DNA from: Nelumbo lutea
Lineage: Eukaryota > Streptophyta > Magnoliopsida > Proteales > Nelumbonaceae
Assembly: GCA_022828595.1 (NCBI GenBank)
Contig: JAKGHH010000004.1
Coordinates: forward strand, 56,942,422 to 57,006,421
Direction of reading: 5' to 3'
DNA length: 64,000 nucleotides
The translations under genes were made by a program, and so were the position numbers. Positions 10,699-22,374 of this stretch are shown here, one piece after another (the stretch's first letter is position 1; each line of letters opens with the position of its first letter). Below the pieces are notes generated by a model. That model was given only the letters and a program-made list of their open reading frames with translations, was not told the origin of the DNA and did no database searches.

Positions 10699-12129
10699 AA
10701 GTGGGTGGAGGCCATGAGAGTAGAGATGGATTCAATGGAGACCAATGGAGTCTGGACTCTAGTAGATCCGCCCTCTGGGGTAAAAGCAATTGGTTGCAAA
10801 TGGATTTACAAGAGGAAGAAGGGCCCCGATGGTAGGATTGAGACCTTTAAAGCTCGTCTGGTGGTGAAAGGGTACACTCAGAAAGAGGGCATCGATTATG
10901 AGAAAACCTATTCGCCTGTGGCCATGCTTAAATCCATTAGGATCCTGCTAGCTGTAGCAGCATACCATGATTATGAGATTTGGCAAATGGATGTCAAAAC
11001 TGCATTCCTGAATGGAGATCTTACTGAAGATATCTATATGCAGCAGCCGCAAGGCTTCATAGCTGTGGTTCAGGAAAACATGTTATGTAAACTTAATAGA
11101 TCCATTTATGGACTTAAGCAAGCTTCTAGAAGTTGGAACATCCGTTTTGACTCTGCCATCAAATCGTTTGACTTTGAGCAAAATCCGGATGAACCCTGTG
11201 TTTACAGGAAGTATAGTGGAGATAAGGCTACTTTCTTGGTTTTGTATGTAGATGACATTCTACTCATTGGGAATGATGTAGGAATGTTGACTACGGTAAA
11301 AGTATGGCTTTCACAGCAATTCTCCATGAAAAATCTTGGAGAGGCCTCCTATATACTGGGTCTTCGACTCTATAGAGATAAATCAAAGCGGATAATAGGA
11401 TTATCCCAATCTGCCTACATTGACAAAATAGTCAAAAGATACAGCATGGAAAACCCCAAGAAAGAAAATATTCCTTTCAGGCACGGAGTCATTCTCTCCA
11501 AGAAGATGTCTCCCAAGACTTCTGAGGAGATTGATGGCATGAAGGACGTTCCCTATGCCTCTGCCATAGGGAGCATCATGTATGTCATGCTGTGCACTCG
11601 CCTTGACATTGCTCAGGTAGTGAGTGTAGTAAGCAGATTTCAGGCCAACCTAGAGCAGGGGCATTGGACTGCTGTGAAAAATATACTTAAGTACCTTCGA
11701 AAGACAAAAGAGTTTTGTCTAGTATTCGATGGTAGCTCACTACAGATCCAAGGGTATACAGATGCCGATTTCCAGTCGGATCGAGATGATAGAAAGTCTA
11801 CATATAGATATATTTTCTCGATAGGATCGTGTGTTGTTTCCTGAGTGTTAGCAAATAGGGGTCCTAAGTTGCAAATTAATAGTCCACAACCCAAGCCGAG
11901 CGCATTGCCGTAAGTGAGGCTGCCTTATGAATGAAGGTGTTCATTCCTGAATTTGGAATTCAGCACATCACCCATTCCATTGTTGTATGACAACACTGGA
12001 CCTACGGGAGGATGATATTAAGAGGTAGCATCAGCGGAGAATGTGGTAGACCCATTGGCTAAGCCACTGACACAGAAAGTGTTTATGAAACACATGGAAA
12101 GTCTAGGACTCCAGCTAGTACCTGATTAG
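10699..12129 (+). pseudogene. C1 copia reverse transcriptase and decayed RNase H
   Basis: It continues the frame of the upstream ORF after the TAG. The RVT_2-type reverse transcriptase shows WIYKRKKG, QMDVKTAFLNG (first catalytic Asp) and YVDD at 11245-11256, then RNase H with GYTDADFQSDRDDRKST. A TGA at 11842 ends the open frame. After it the homologous AEYIAASEA region is only recognisable with indels (about 11893-11930). A deletion near 12010 removes the stretch before the polyprotein end, which resumes as DPLAKPLTQKVF and stops at TAG 12127. RNase H is therefore broken. RT converts element RNA into cDNA inside the particle; the damage implies this copy could not complete the cycle alone. 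Confidence 0.9.
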
Positions 12130-12139
12130 ACCTAAGTGC

Positions 12140-12149
12140 AAGTGGGAGC
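12140..12149 (+). other. Polypurine tract of C1
   Basis: AAGTGGGAGC directly precedes the 3' LTR start TGTTAGACAG. The same string precedes the 3' LTRs of C3 (49769-49778) and C2 (minus strand near 32750). It would prime plus-strand cDNA synthesis. Confidence 0.8.
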
Positions 12150-14116
12150 TGTTAGACAGTTTTGTATGCCCTTAGTTTCAATCAAAATGATGTACTTTAT
12201 GAGTTTATTGTAAATGAATAAAAGTGCATATTTGATTCATGTTCCCTTGGTATGTTTCTGTGTAATACCCTTAAACTGGACACTTAATGAGACTCGTGTT
12301 AGTTTAGAATGTTCACAGCCAGTGGGTCGGTCTGGGTAGACCTATCTTGACAAGGCTGACACTGTGGTGCCACCAAGTCGGTTGAGGTGGCTTGTCTCAG
12401 CTACCGGGGTGAGACCCTAGGCACATACAGTGTGGGATTAATTGAATCTTTGAACTGGACCAGATTTCCAGTATTGCCCTGGACCTTGGAGATTGATGGG
12501 CAAAATTGGAAAGTTACACCTGACCCCTAGACTCGATTATGATACTGCACTAGGTGTCGGATTGGGCTGTCTTTGATATACCATTCAGTGAGATCCTTAG
12601 CGGGGGTCAAAACCTGGGTATGTTGGGACAGTTTGAGAATTCATCTGAGTGGGTGATCATAGTGACAGGATCAGCCCCTTTGTCGGACAAAGGTAATGAT
12701 CGGGGATGCACTCTCACTGATGGAAACCAAGATTGCCGGCAGCTGATTTCAATCGTTGAGATTTGTTTTGCAAAATATATTTTATATGAGATATAAAAAG
12801 TATATATATATTATGTTTTTGAAATGTTTGTAAAATGTTTTAATTCCCGGGATCCATACTTGAGAGAGTGCAACACTGTTCTTTGCAGCCGAGGGAGAGG
12901 TCCTCTCTTGTCGGGCAGTGTATGATCATTATGGGCTGAGAGGTTAAGTGTAAGGCCATTGAGGATAATAGCTGATGGGCTAATCTTGCATCTGCCCACA
13001 GTCCCTGGGTGTTACAAGGTGGCTTGGCCCAGGGACCACTTAGGGTAAGTGTTGGGCCCATAGAGCCCATCTGATGGGTTTCAGGGGGTGCACTGTCCAT
13101 AATAGTGTATTCGGCCAGGCCTTGTAACAAAGGCTGGGCTGAACCCATGTGGCTGATGTGTAGATCAATGTTTGGGTCCCACGCCATACAAGGAAGCCCA
13201 ACTGGGCAGCAGTTTGGAAGGCTTAATGAATACATAACCCTTAATGGGCCTTAAGCCCATTTCGAAATGGGCTAATTTGATTAGTCTTTAAGGGGCGGAT
13301 TCTGAGATAAGATCAGCTGATAGGATTGGGCCCACACCCTATCTACTCAGAGAGTCCAAGATCTAAATGAGATTTAGATTTGGAAACTTTCTAAATAGAT
13401 TAGGAGCTGGCTGATCTAATCTGCAGATAAGATATGGATTATCCCTTATCTTAAAGGGACTTATAATCCATATATGATTTGGGTTAGCAACTCCTAAATT
13501 AGGAGCTGATCCTTTTAAGTCTATAAAAGGAAGAGGGGGCGGTAGCCTTTAGACATCCAAACACACAATCACTAGCAACAGTCTTGTCTTCAGAGCTGAA
13601 ATCACAGATGAGAGAATTCTACACCCTGCAAATTCTCTCTAGCCGCCTCCTTCCTGCAGCCGCCGCCTATAGCAGTTCGATCTCCATTGCTTGGGAGAAA
13701 TCAAGATCAGATCTTGATTCCAATCTTTTGGAGAAAAAATTGGTCAAAAGATTGGTAGGAGTAGTATTCACTAGCCGCTCAGGTGATTCTTGGGAAGAAT
13801 CAAGTTCTTAGGAAGGACACTGCTGATTCTGCTCCACCCTGCACTGCGCCATCTTCAGTGGGAGCAGATTTTGGTTTCTACCTTGGGCGTGAACACCTCC
13901 GTTGAGATATATTATTTCTCTGTATCATGTATTATCTCTCTCTCCTTCTTTTGGTTCAGATCTGGTTCAGTTTATGGTTTAAGAATGATCATTGAAAATA
14001 TGATTTTCTAAATAGGGAATTCGATTCCTAATTGAAAGGAAAGAAAAATTTTTGAAATTCGCCCCCCCTTTATTCCGCAATCATAGACGTCCATATGATG
14101 ATTTCCTTTCCCTTCA
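12150..14116 (+). repeat. 3' LTR of C1 (full length, 1967 bp)
   Basis: It begins TGTTAGACAG after the polypurine tract and ends ...TTTCCCTTCA. It contains a TATA box at 13522-13529. This is the reference LTR used here to recognise the other copies (type A). Confidence 0.9.
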
Positions 14117-14535
14117 TTATTTACAATTTGTTTACGGCGAGTTTGGATTAGCTATAAAGTTGACGTCATCGTTTAACCTTAATTGGATGGCGACGGGATG
14201 TGGAGCCTGAGAACGTAGCTTGGATGTGAAATGTTGGAACTTGGAACTTGGAAGGACCACACTCTCCAACCTGTGATGGAAACATGTCACACCAAGATTA
14301 ATTCATTTTCTAATTAAGTTTACTTGAAGGAGAATAGTAGTTCTAGTACTAGGTAGGATGGATGGTTTATTCGAATATCTGCTATTACTTTTAAACGTTG
14401 AGATCATGTCTTATGAATATAGGCTGATGGGTATCTTTATTGTGTTGGGGAATTTATTAGATTTTTCATTTTCCCTTTGCATATCAATTTTTTCTCAGCT
14501 ATGTCCATTTACTGTGTATTGTGGGGAGTCGTCAA
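14117..14535. other. Unassigned spacer
   Basis: No repeat, coding homology or RNA gene could be recognised. A 74-codon plus ORF (14358-14582) runs into the MITE that follows and has no recognisable domain, so it is taken as chance. Confidence 0.4.
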
Positions 14536-14915
14536 TAGGGACGCAAATGGATTGGATTGGATTGTATTTGAATCAATGTTAGATTCGATCTGATCGTATC
14601 TGATAGTATCAGATACGATTTGAATTTAAATCCTATCGGTAAATTGAATATTCAGATTTGATCTAATCAAAATTATTAAAAAAAATAATAATAAATTATT
14701 AAAAATATATATAATATAATAATTTAAATAAAGTAAAAACAAAAAATATAAATATTTTTGAATTATTTTCATCATATATATACATATTTTTTATAAAAAA
14801 TAAATAGTATAATAAATATATATATATATATATTTATTTATTTATGAATATATAATACATATTGGATAGGATCTCGAATCAAATTGTATCATGATCCAAT
14901 CAATTTGTGCCCCTA
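14536..14915. mobile_element. hAT-like MITE, 380 bp
   Basis: The left end TAGGGACGCAAATGGATTGG and the reverse complement of the right end (TAGGGGCACAAATTGATTGG) form a terminal inverted repeat of about 20 bases with few mismatches. The inside is very AT-rich and non-coding. Flanking 8-mers GTCGTCAA and ATCGCCTA agree at 5 of 8 positions, a weak hAT-style target duplication. Confidence 0.6.
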
Positions 14916-15387
14916 ATCGCCTAAATCGAGTGCTCAAACACATAACCCTAAGGTACTGGGTAATGGGCCACTCTTTTATATAACTGTTTTATACCTCTTA
15001 TTCCTTTCTAATGTAAGATTCTCTTTATACATTAATGGCAATACTAGTGTTTTTCCCTGTTTTTCTTAGATTTTTGGAGAAGAATAAGCGATATAATTCT
15101 CATTTTGAGTAATAAGTATGTTCATGTTGGTAGAAATGGCTCAGAAAATCAAGTGTAAGAGGAAAGTTGAATGGCCTGACTCTCCTCCTCGGCTAATTAA
15201 GAAAGGGTCTGTTAGATGATCCTTTGAGCCTGTCAAGTAAAAGAGCCTAAGACCATCCTTTCGCCGTATGACTTATCAATTTGTCATCTTTGGGATAAAA
15301 TGTTGAGAAGCAATATAATATTTCGCTAAGAAGAGGAGAGGCAGTGCCAGTAATAATATCATACGCCATGGGATGTTGTGTATAAAC
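14916..15387. other. Unassigned AT-rich spacer
   Basis: No coding homology, RNA gene or repeat structure could be supported. Confidence 0.4.
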
Positions 15388-15785
15388 CAGTGTTGTTAGA
15401 TTTGAACCAGATTAGATGCATGGTTGAACCGGTGATATAATGACCCAGTCAGCTTTCCAGGTCCTGGTTAGGTGGAAGTTATGTTTCATTTATTTATTTT
15501 GCTTTATGGGGCTATACAACGGGAATCACGGTTTAATGATGGTTGATTCATGCGGTTGAACCATCCCAGAACTATCCAAACAATCGGTTCTATTTCACAT
15601 TTAACCCAATCAGCAACCCATTAACTCAGGTGATAAAACCATCAACCCGTTCAACCCAGAGAATGGCTTTAACCATTTTTATTTTAATTGAAAAAGACCA
15701 TCTATTTAAATCAAACGGTTGAACCACTAACATCAAAACTAGTGGCTAAAGCGATCCCAGTTGCTAGTCGGTATTTAAAACATTG
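15388..15785. repeat. Dispersed repeat, copy 1 (AACC/GGTT-rich, CAATGTTTTAAA end)
   Basis: The stretch is rich in GGTTGAACC and CAACCCATT phrases and ends TATTTAAAACATTG. Similar sequences occur at 19364-19675 and 25013-25326 with shared phrases such as GTTCTATTTCAC, AACCATTTTTTATTTTAAT and GTGGCYAAAG. Probably a non-autonomous hAT-like family; the ends of this copy are approximate. Confidence 0.55.
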
Positions 15786-17249
15786 ATGGTGTATAGTATA
15801 ACACATTCCCAACTGTAACATTAAATGGTTGCACATGCTGATCATCCAGAGCAATTGGCTGCTTCTTGGACAAAGCCATGCATGAACAAGAACAGGTCAA
15901 CCTTTGGGTGGTTGAAATTAGATACATGCAGCCATCACTATCACTAATATATGGTAGTAGGGCCATAGGACCGGTGAGGGACCATAACTTGTCTTATGTC
16001 ATGGATTTTAAAGGCTGGGGCCCATCAATTATGGGTCCCATGCACAAAGACATTAATCTGGCATTCTGGCCAAGTTATCATCACATTAGAACATGAAGGC
16101 AATTTGGCAAGATAGTTGATCATGCTTTCTTTCTTGGCGTCCATATTGTGGTGGGTATTGAGAACAGAATTAGGATCAGCTGAATGCTTTGGCTGTGTAA
16201 CTGCCTGATAATATCTCATCTCAATGATAAAATATATAAAATATATGGAGCCTACAATAAGATATTGAATGGTTATGGGCCCAAATATTTTATGATTGGT
16301 GTGGAAAGTTATTATTGGTTTTATGTATTTTAGTGTTTTATTTAATATTTTATGTTAATTAATTATTAAATTAAATAATAATTAATTAAATTTTAGACTA
16401 ATTAATAATTATTTATTAATCATTAATTGTTTGTAAATAATGGACAATTGCCCAATTTGACAATTCCTCGTTGGATAGGGCTTTGGGCCTAATCTAACTT
16501 ACTTAGACTAATTATTAATTGTTAAATAATCATTAATTGTTTGTAAATAATGATCAATTCACCAATTTTCTATTAGCATATGGCTTTGTGCCTATTTTAA
16601 CTTTTAATTAATAATAGTTAATTAATTAAAACCATTGTGTTTTGGGTCTTTTAATTAATAACACTTATTAATTATTAATTATTCATTAGGTGTTGAATGT
16701 TTATCATTTATGTGGAATCAAGGCCCAATCGAAACAAACTGAACCAAATTTGGTTAGGATTGGTTCGGTTGAAGAAAATGATTAAACCGAATAGTTGGTT
16801 AGGCCATCGATAACCAAATCGACTAGTTGTACAGCCCTATTGTTTAGTTGTTAAAAGTACCTTTATATTTTTAAAAGTATGAAAGTACAAAAATACATTT
16901 TGCATTTGTTTTATGTTTTTTTTTTTCTTTTAGATAATATGAAATAAAAGTACAAAAAACACGAAAAGCACAAAGTGAAAATTTGATACTTTGTGCTTTT
17001 TAGCCTTGTGACATAATTTAAACTTTAATGTGTGCATCAATCAAGGTTCAAAGTATCGATATTGGCCGATACACAACCTGTATCGGTCTTTTTTTTAACT
17101 TTTACTTGTTTTTTTTCGAATTTGGTTAAGAGGGACCAGTTTAAGTCTTGGCTACTCTCTGAACCAAGCTTTGACCCAATATAACCCCTGTACGGGTGTA
17201 TCGGAAAGGGCTCGATACGATATGTATTGGTCAATACTTACATTCCACC
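15786..17249. other. AT-rich spacer, no gene seen
   Basis: It includes a TTAATTAAT-rich stretch (about 16340-16690) and, near 17050-17230, GTATCGGCCGATAC-like palindromic phrases typical of plant short repeats. The phrase GGGCCCA...TGATTGGTGTGGAA near 16280 recurs near 30760. No coding homology. Confidence 0.4.
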
Positions 17250-18170
17250 ACATGGTAGCATATATTGATTCCACATGGAAGCAAAAGTACATTAATGTAT
17301 TCATGATATTTGTGCTACATGACATTGTATATGGATGGCAAATGGCATTTGAACATAATTAGTGACAAATTAGTGTATGTCATGTGGTAATATATATGGA
17401 TGTCACATGGCATTTGAGCATAGTTAATGACAAGAAGAGGTGGCCATTAGTTGAGCTTTTTACATGCTAATCGAGCCAAGCTCGAGCCTAATAAAGCTCA
17501 GCTCATGAGGCTCGTGAGCCTAATTGAGCTTTTACATACATACATACATACATATATGTATATATATATATATATTATAATAATAATTAATTTTTTGAAA
17601 TTCTTAATTTTTTATATGTTAAATAAAAAAATTATATAAATATATATTTTTTATTTTTATAAAACATTTAATTCATAGTCAAATTCGAGCTGAGTCAAGC
17701 TCAAACTTCCTAGCTTTTGATTCGAGTCAAATTTGAGCTTAAGCTTAAGCCTGATACTTTATTAGCAAGCCGAGTTGCTCAAATCTATCCTTAGTGACAA
17801 GTGTATATCATGTTGCATCATATATGGATGTCATACGATGTCACAGGGAATTTGAGTGTAAGTCAATGAAACATGCATTCCATGTGACATTATATATGGA
17901 TGTCATATAGTATTTGAACGTAAATCAATGATACATGCATGTCATGTGACGACATATAGATGCCACATGGCATCTAAATGGAAGTTAATAATGTTATGTA
18001 GCGAAATATATGAATGCCATGTGTCATTTGTATGTAATTAGTGACATATTTATGCCATTGGAAATATATATAGATGACATATGACAACATATATGAATGT
18101 CACGTGGTATTTTAAGGTATTTAGTGGCACGAATGTGATACATGGTGGCATATGCATATGTCACGTGACA
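17250..18170. repeat. Degenerate minisatellite, unit about 62-65 bp, interrupted by a hAT-like insertion
   Basis: Phrases such as ATATATGGATGTCACATGGC and ATTTGAACGTAA recur near 17343, 17408, 17846, 17908, 17969, 18021 and 18105, with spacings mostly 52-65 bases once the insertion at 17435-17793 is removed. Units are only loosely conserved. Confidence 0.55.
17435..17793. mobile_element. hAT-like short element (GAGCTC-rich), 359 bp
   Basis: It is flanked by ATGACAAG (17427-17434) and GTGACAAG (17794-17801), an 8-bp target duplication with one mismatch. Ends AGGTGGCCATTAGTTGAGC and (reverse complement) AAGGATAGATTTGAGCAAC are weakly inverted. The inside repeats CGAGCC/GAGCT phrases. It lies within the minisatellite. 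Confidence 0.55.
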
Positions 18171-19363
18171 TGTACACATGTACAACATCTTGTTGTATTA
18201 AAATGCCATTATTTATTTTTATTTTAAAAATCATGTTTTTGAAAATTTGCATCCAATGATTTTCAAAGTAAAAATACAAATGTAGAAGTATTATAGGTAC
18301 TTTGTATTTTGGTATTATTGCAAGTATAAAGTACAAAGTACCACCAATCAAAGCATCATAAGTTAATATTAATGAATGCTTTGCAGGATTAGATGTTGAG
18401 CCAAAAGGCAAAAAAAAAAAAGAAATAAAAAAAGAGAAAAAACCATTACATTATGGTTGTATTGGTAAAATTGATGTTAATTTATGCTGAAACGTTTAAG
18501 GTGAATTGATCAATTTGATTTAGATTTTGTCGAATTACTTAAACACCACTTGGATGTATAAAAATGGTTTTGTTTTTGAGTAAGTTTTAAAATATATGGT
18601 TTATATTGTTAAAAATATTGACATAGATCTAATTAGTAGAATTTATTAATGAAAAATAACTTAAAAATATAGGATTTATAAGAGAAAATGAGATTTAATA
18701 CCTTAAGCATAAGACTTAATGGGATGAGATTAAATGAGGTGGAAAGTAATAGTTGAAATAACATTTTCAACCCTTACAATTAGACATTGATTAAATACAC
18801 CAATATAGGCATTTTAGTAGCTATTAAAGCTATAGGTCTGAACTAGATTCTGAATTTTTTTTCAGTACTTTTTTTTATACTTTTTCCTATATTGAATACA
18901 AGCACAAGTTATTTCATTCATAATATAAGATGAAACTTGAATGCAAAATTCCAATAAAAGATTATAGGATGAAGAAATGAATTGCATTTCAAGATACTTT
19001 AACACATCCATGTGTTTAAAATCTATTACAAATTAATAGGAGGGGACTAAATGAAATGGAAATTAATAATTGAAGTTACATTTTCAACTCTTACAATTAG
19101 AAATGGATTAAATACACAACTATAAGCATTTTAGTAGTCATTAAAACTAGCATTAAAGCTATAATAAAATGACTTTTATACCATTTCTCAAACAAAGAAT
19201 TAGAGAGTAATTTTTGTCCCAAAAAGTTTCACATTGCATCCACACTTTTTATAGTATATATATACTCATTCCAATTGTAAACCATCTCAAATAACAATTA
19301 ATTATGCCAATTAATTAGTATTGACACCAAATATATTTTATATAATACATAATATTATATAAT
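18171..19363. other. AT-rich spacer with a direct duplication
   Basis: A segment of about 120 bases at 18716-18834 recurs at 19034-19162 with moderate divergence; shared phrases include TTTTCAACYCTTACAATTAG and GCATTTTAGTAG. No coding homology was seen in the rest. Confidence 0.5.
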
Positions 19364-19675
19364 CCATGATTTCTAAACCATCATCGGTTCGAACGATCAG
19401 ATTATTTGGCCTAAAAATCATCTAGACAACTAGTTCCATTTTACCCCTAAACGGTTCCTTAGCCAAAAATTGTTGACTTGGTCAGCGATCCATTGAATTG
19501 AACAGTCGAACCATCAACCCATTGGACCTGAACAACACTCTTGGCCATTTTTTATTTTAATTATTTTATTTTATAAGTTACAATGGGCTATCCATTAAGA
19601 CTAGACAGTCAAACCATTGACCTAAAAATCAGTGGCCAAAATGATTTTGATTCCAAGTTGATTTTTTAAGCATTG
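19364..19675. repeat. Dispersed repeat, copy 2 (AACC/GGTT-rich)
   Basis: Related to the copies at 15388 and 25013 through CCATTTTTTATTTTAATT, AGTGGCCAAAAT and ...AAGCATTGG at the right end. No target duplication could be identified. Confidence 0.5.
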
Positions 19676-20243
19676 GAATAATCAACCTCAATTAATATTA
19701 TTAAAAGTAAAAATTTAATACAAAAATTATTAAACAATATATACCAGAAAAATAATGATTGTGTTAACCTAATAATTAATGACATAATATCTCAAATTCT
19801 TACTAAGTGTGGTGCATGCACGGGTCATGACTAATAAAGTAGTATATGACAATGCACAGAATGGTGGTGCCTATCTATCCAAAGACACAATGGTGGAACA
19901 CGATGATGTGTTTGTGCAAGTAAAAAAGTAAATAATATATATTTTGTCCTAGAACTAGTTGACTGTATCACCATTATTATAAACAAATCAAAGGGCCACG
20001 AATGACATTAAAAAGTTGACAAACGACACATGACAACATAGAGGTTCAATGTACTTTTGCAAATGGATGTTTGTGAGGGGCAATGCTCTGGTCGCCGCTG
20101 TCACCGTCGTTGTCACCGTCCAAAAGGTATATTGTTCCATATCTAACTTCTTATGCGTTGTACCCGTTTGAGAGACTTTCGCGCGGGCACGGCTTCTGGC
20201 TTGGCGTGGTTCAAGACCTCAAGTGGGTCTCACGCAGGCGGTT
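19676..20243. other. Unassigned spacer
   Basis: No gene or clear repeat. A GTCACCGTCGTTGTCACCGT stretch near 20100 is mildly repetitive. Confidence 0.4.
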
Positions 20244-20611
20244 TAAGTTCATGTTTGGGAGTGATTAAAAACAATTACTTATTTGGGTCATGACTTATAA
20301 TCATGCCGTTAAACACTTATTGTTTGGGAAATAAATCCGAAATAAGTGTTTATTTTAAAAATAAGGGTTTATTTTTTAAGCTAAAATTTTCAGTTTTTTT
20401 TAAGTTTTTATTGTTTAATTTTTTTTCTTACAAAATTATCTCTAGTAGAATTTTATAAAAATATTTCCATAAAAGTGCTATTAAAATACTTTCATAAAAA
20501 TATTTTCGTAAAAGTGTTTTCATAAAAATACTTTTGTAAAAGTGATTTCATAAAAATATTTTTTTAAAAATTCTTTCATAAAAGTGTTTTTATAAAAGTG
20601 ATTTAATAAAA

Positions 20612-21807
20612 GGTAAATTTCTTAAACTACTCTTATGATTTAGCTAATTGAGTAACGCTACCCCGACTATTTATGACAATTGATTAATACTTCCCTTACC
20701 ATTACAAAAAGATAAAAAATACTATTTTACCCTTTATTCTTCTTCAAATTTTCAAAATAAACAAAGCATCAAAACTCTAACCTTTCAAACCTAGATGGCT
20801 AACCTTTGATCATCCTCCTCTTGGACCTCTCTCTCCCCATGCCCTTTGTTCTCTCTACCCTTACTGTTTTGTAGGAAGCTAATTGGTGGACATCTCCAGT
20901 TCCTTGTCTCAGCAGATATCTGTCCGGAGAGAATGGATTACGTTCGGCTATGTACTCAAATCATGGGACCGGTCTTTAGTGGCGTCCAACGATTGACTTC
21001 GGGATTGGCATGGGATAGCTTGCGTCGAGTCAGGCTTTGTGGTTGGTAATGCTCTTGAATTAGCGATTAAGGAGTAACGGAAGTCGCAGGTGGTGAGAGA
21101 TGGGGATATTAACGATGTGTACAAAATAGAAGTGATATTAACAATGCGTGCAAACTAGAAATGGGGCTTGACTGGATACCATGTGATGAGGTATTATTTG
21201 CACAGAGATGTGGAAGGGGATGAAGATTGAAGAGTTAACCTTCTTTTACTTTTGTGCTTTGAATTTAAGAACCTCATTGGCTCTTTTTTATTTTTGGTCG
21301 TGCTTCTATATTTTTCCGGTGCTATTCCTTCGGATTGCCTTTACGCTCCAGTTATACTTCCTGATACAGCTCGAAGGAACTTACAAGTGGCACATGTGCT
21401 CTTTTGAAAGTGAAAGTTGCGGCACCCGTACCTCACATTGAAGGTTCTTGTACCTTTTCCCATAGACATAGTTGCTCAGAAACCCTAGTTTCACAAGAGC
21501 TAGAAAAATTTGGCTTTGTCGCACCCAAATCTGAGATTTGAGAGATACTTAGATCTAAACTCAAATCATCCCTTATTTGGCGTAACCAAAGCGGCACATC
21601 TGAGAGATACCCAAGGATTTTTGGCAAGGCTAGTGAATGGCTTATTTGAGCAAAGCAAAAAAAAAATATCATGAGTTTTACCTGTGTCAATGCCAAACCA
21701 TCTGATGATGAAATTGATGTTTTTGGTGGATGAACTAGAGTAGATGACTGAAAATGAGGAACTTAGTCAATTAGCTAAACCATAAGGGTAGTTTAAGAAA
21801 TTTATCC
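20612..21807. mobile_element. Mutator-like non-autonomous element, 1.2 kb, perfect 10-bp TSD
   Basis: The left end GGTAAATTTCTTAAACTACT and the reverse complement of the right end (GGATAAATTTCTTAAACTAC) belong to inverted repeats of about 45 bases. The flanks 20602-20611 and 21808-21817 are both TTTAATAAAA, a perfect 10-bp target duplication consistent with Mutator. The inside is richer in GC than its surroundings (about 20830-21060 and 21440-21600). It may hold captured sequence; ORFs of 67 and 87 codons there match nothing I recognise. Confidence 0.75.
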
Positions 21808-21958
21808 TTTAATAAAAGTAATTTCATAAAGGTATATTTTGAAAATTTGAAAGAAAATAAGACTCGGGTTGGAAGGAATACAATGCAAATATGTAGAATG
21901 CAAAACATTATATTTTGTATTATTTTATATGTAATTGTATTGTACATATTTACATTTG

Positions 21959-22066
21959 TTCAGTTTAGAAAGAGTACAAATACAAATATGTACAATGCAA
22001 ATACATACAAAATACAAGGTTTTGCACTCTACAAAGTTGTATTTGTACTCCCTCCAAACTGAGCCT
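21959..22066. mobile_element. Palindromic ~110-bp MITE, copy a
   Basis: The ends TTTAGAAAGAGTACAAATAC and GTATTTGTACTCCCTCCAAA are near-perfect inverted repeats, so the unit can fold almost end to end. Its right border CCTAAA adjoins the next copy. Confidence 0.65.
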
Positions 22067-22069
22067 AAA

Positions 22070-22188
22070 GCCCAATTTGGAAAGAGTACAAATACAAAAA
22101 TGTACAGTGCAAATAAATAAAAAATAATACAAAATATAAGGTTTTGTACTCTATATATTTGCATTTGTACTCCTTCCAAACTAAGCCT
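22070..22188. mobile_element. Palindromic ~110-bp MITE, copy b
   Basis: Ends GCCCAATTTGGAAAGAGTAC and CTCCTTCCAAACTAAGCCT are inverted. It lies head to tail with copy a, with AAA between. A decayed third unit may precede copy a (about 21869-21958). Confidence 0.65.
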
Positions 22189-22374
22189 AAAGGATAAAAT
22201 AGTTATAAATGGTTATCTAAGTGCTTATTAGAGAAAAAGACTACCAAATAACTAATATGAAATAAGTGCTTATTTTTTAAAAATTAGGTATCAATTATAA
22301 ATTAGTACTTATTCAAATAAACACTTATTTTTAAACACCTATTTTTAATATAATCACTCCCAAACATGGCCTAA

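Larger units (their letters stand above)
5038..14116 (+). mobile_element. Ty1/copia LTR retrotransposon C1, 5'-truncated, nearly complete coding region
   Basis: Order: partial 5' LTR, PBS, 1.8-kb leader, gag-PR-IN-RT-RH in one frame, polypurine tract, full 3' LTR (1967 bp, TG...CA). Gene order with integrase before reverse transcriptase defines copia. The first roughly 420 bases of the 5' LTR are missing at the gypsy junction, so no TSD can be checked. The LTRs differ clearly from each other (well over 5% by eye in the 5300-5360 versus 12840-12900 stretch), so the insertion is not recent. Confidence 0.9.
20247..22371. mobile_element. Harbinger/Tourist-like element, 2.1 kb, hosting other insertions
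   Basis: The left end GTTCATGTTTGGGAGTGATTA and the reverse complement of the right end (GGCCATGTTTGGGAGTGATTA) are inverted and flanked by TAA on both sides (20244-20246 and 22372-22374), as for PIF/Harbinger elements. ATAAGTGTTTATT-type phrases continue the similarity inward. It contains a Mutator-like element (20612-21807) and two palindromic MITEs (21959-22188). No transposase was recognised. Confidence 0.65.

Noticed and set aside
12840..13235. 131-codon ORFs within copia LTRs (also near 41641 and 42901)
   Set aside because: The ORF recurs in several LTRs but with frame breaks, lacks known domains and lies over the U3 region with inverted GGGCCTTAAGCCC motifs. Taken as chance openness in a repeated sequence.
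20846..21049. 67-codon ORF as a host exon
   Set aside because: It lies inside the Mutator-like element, with no family motif and no splice context. Kept only as possible captured sequence.
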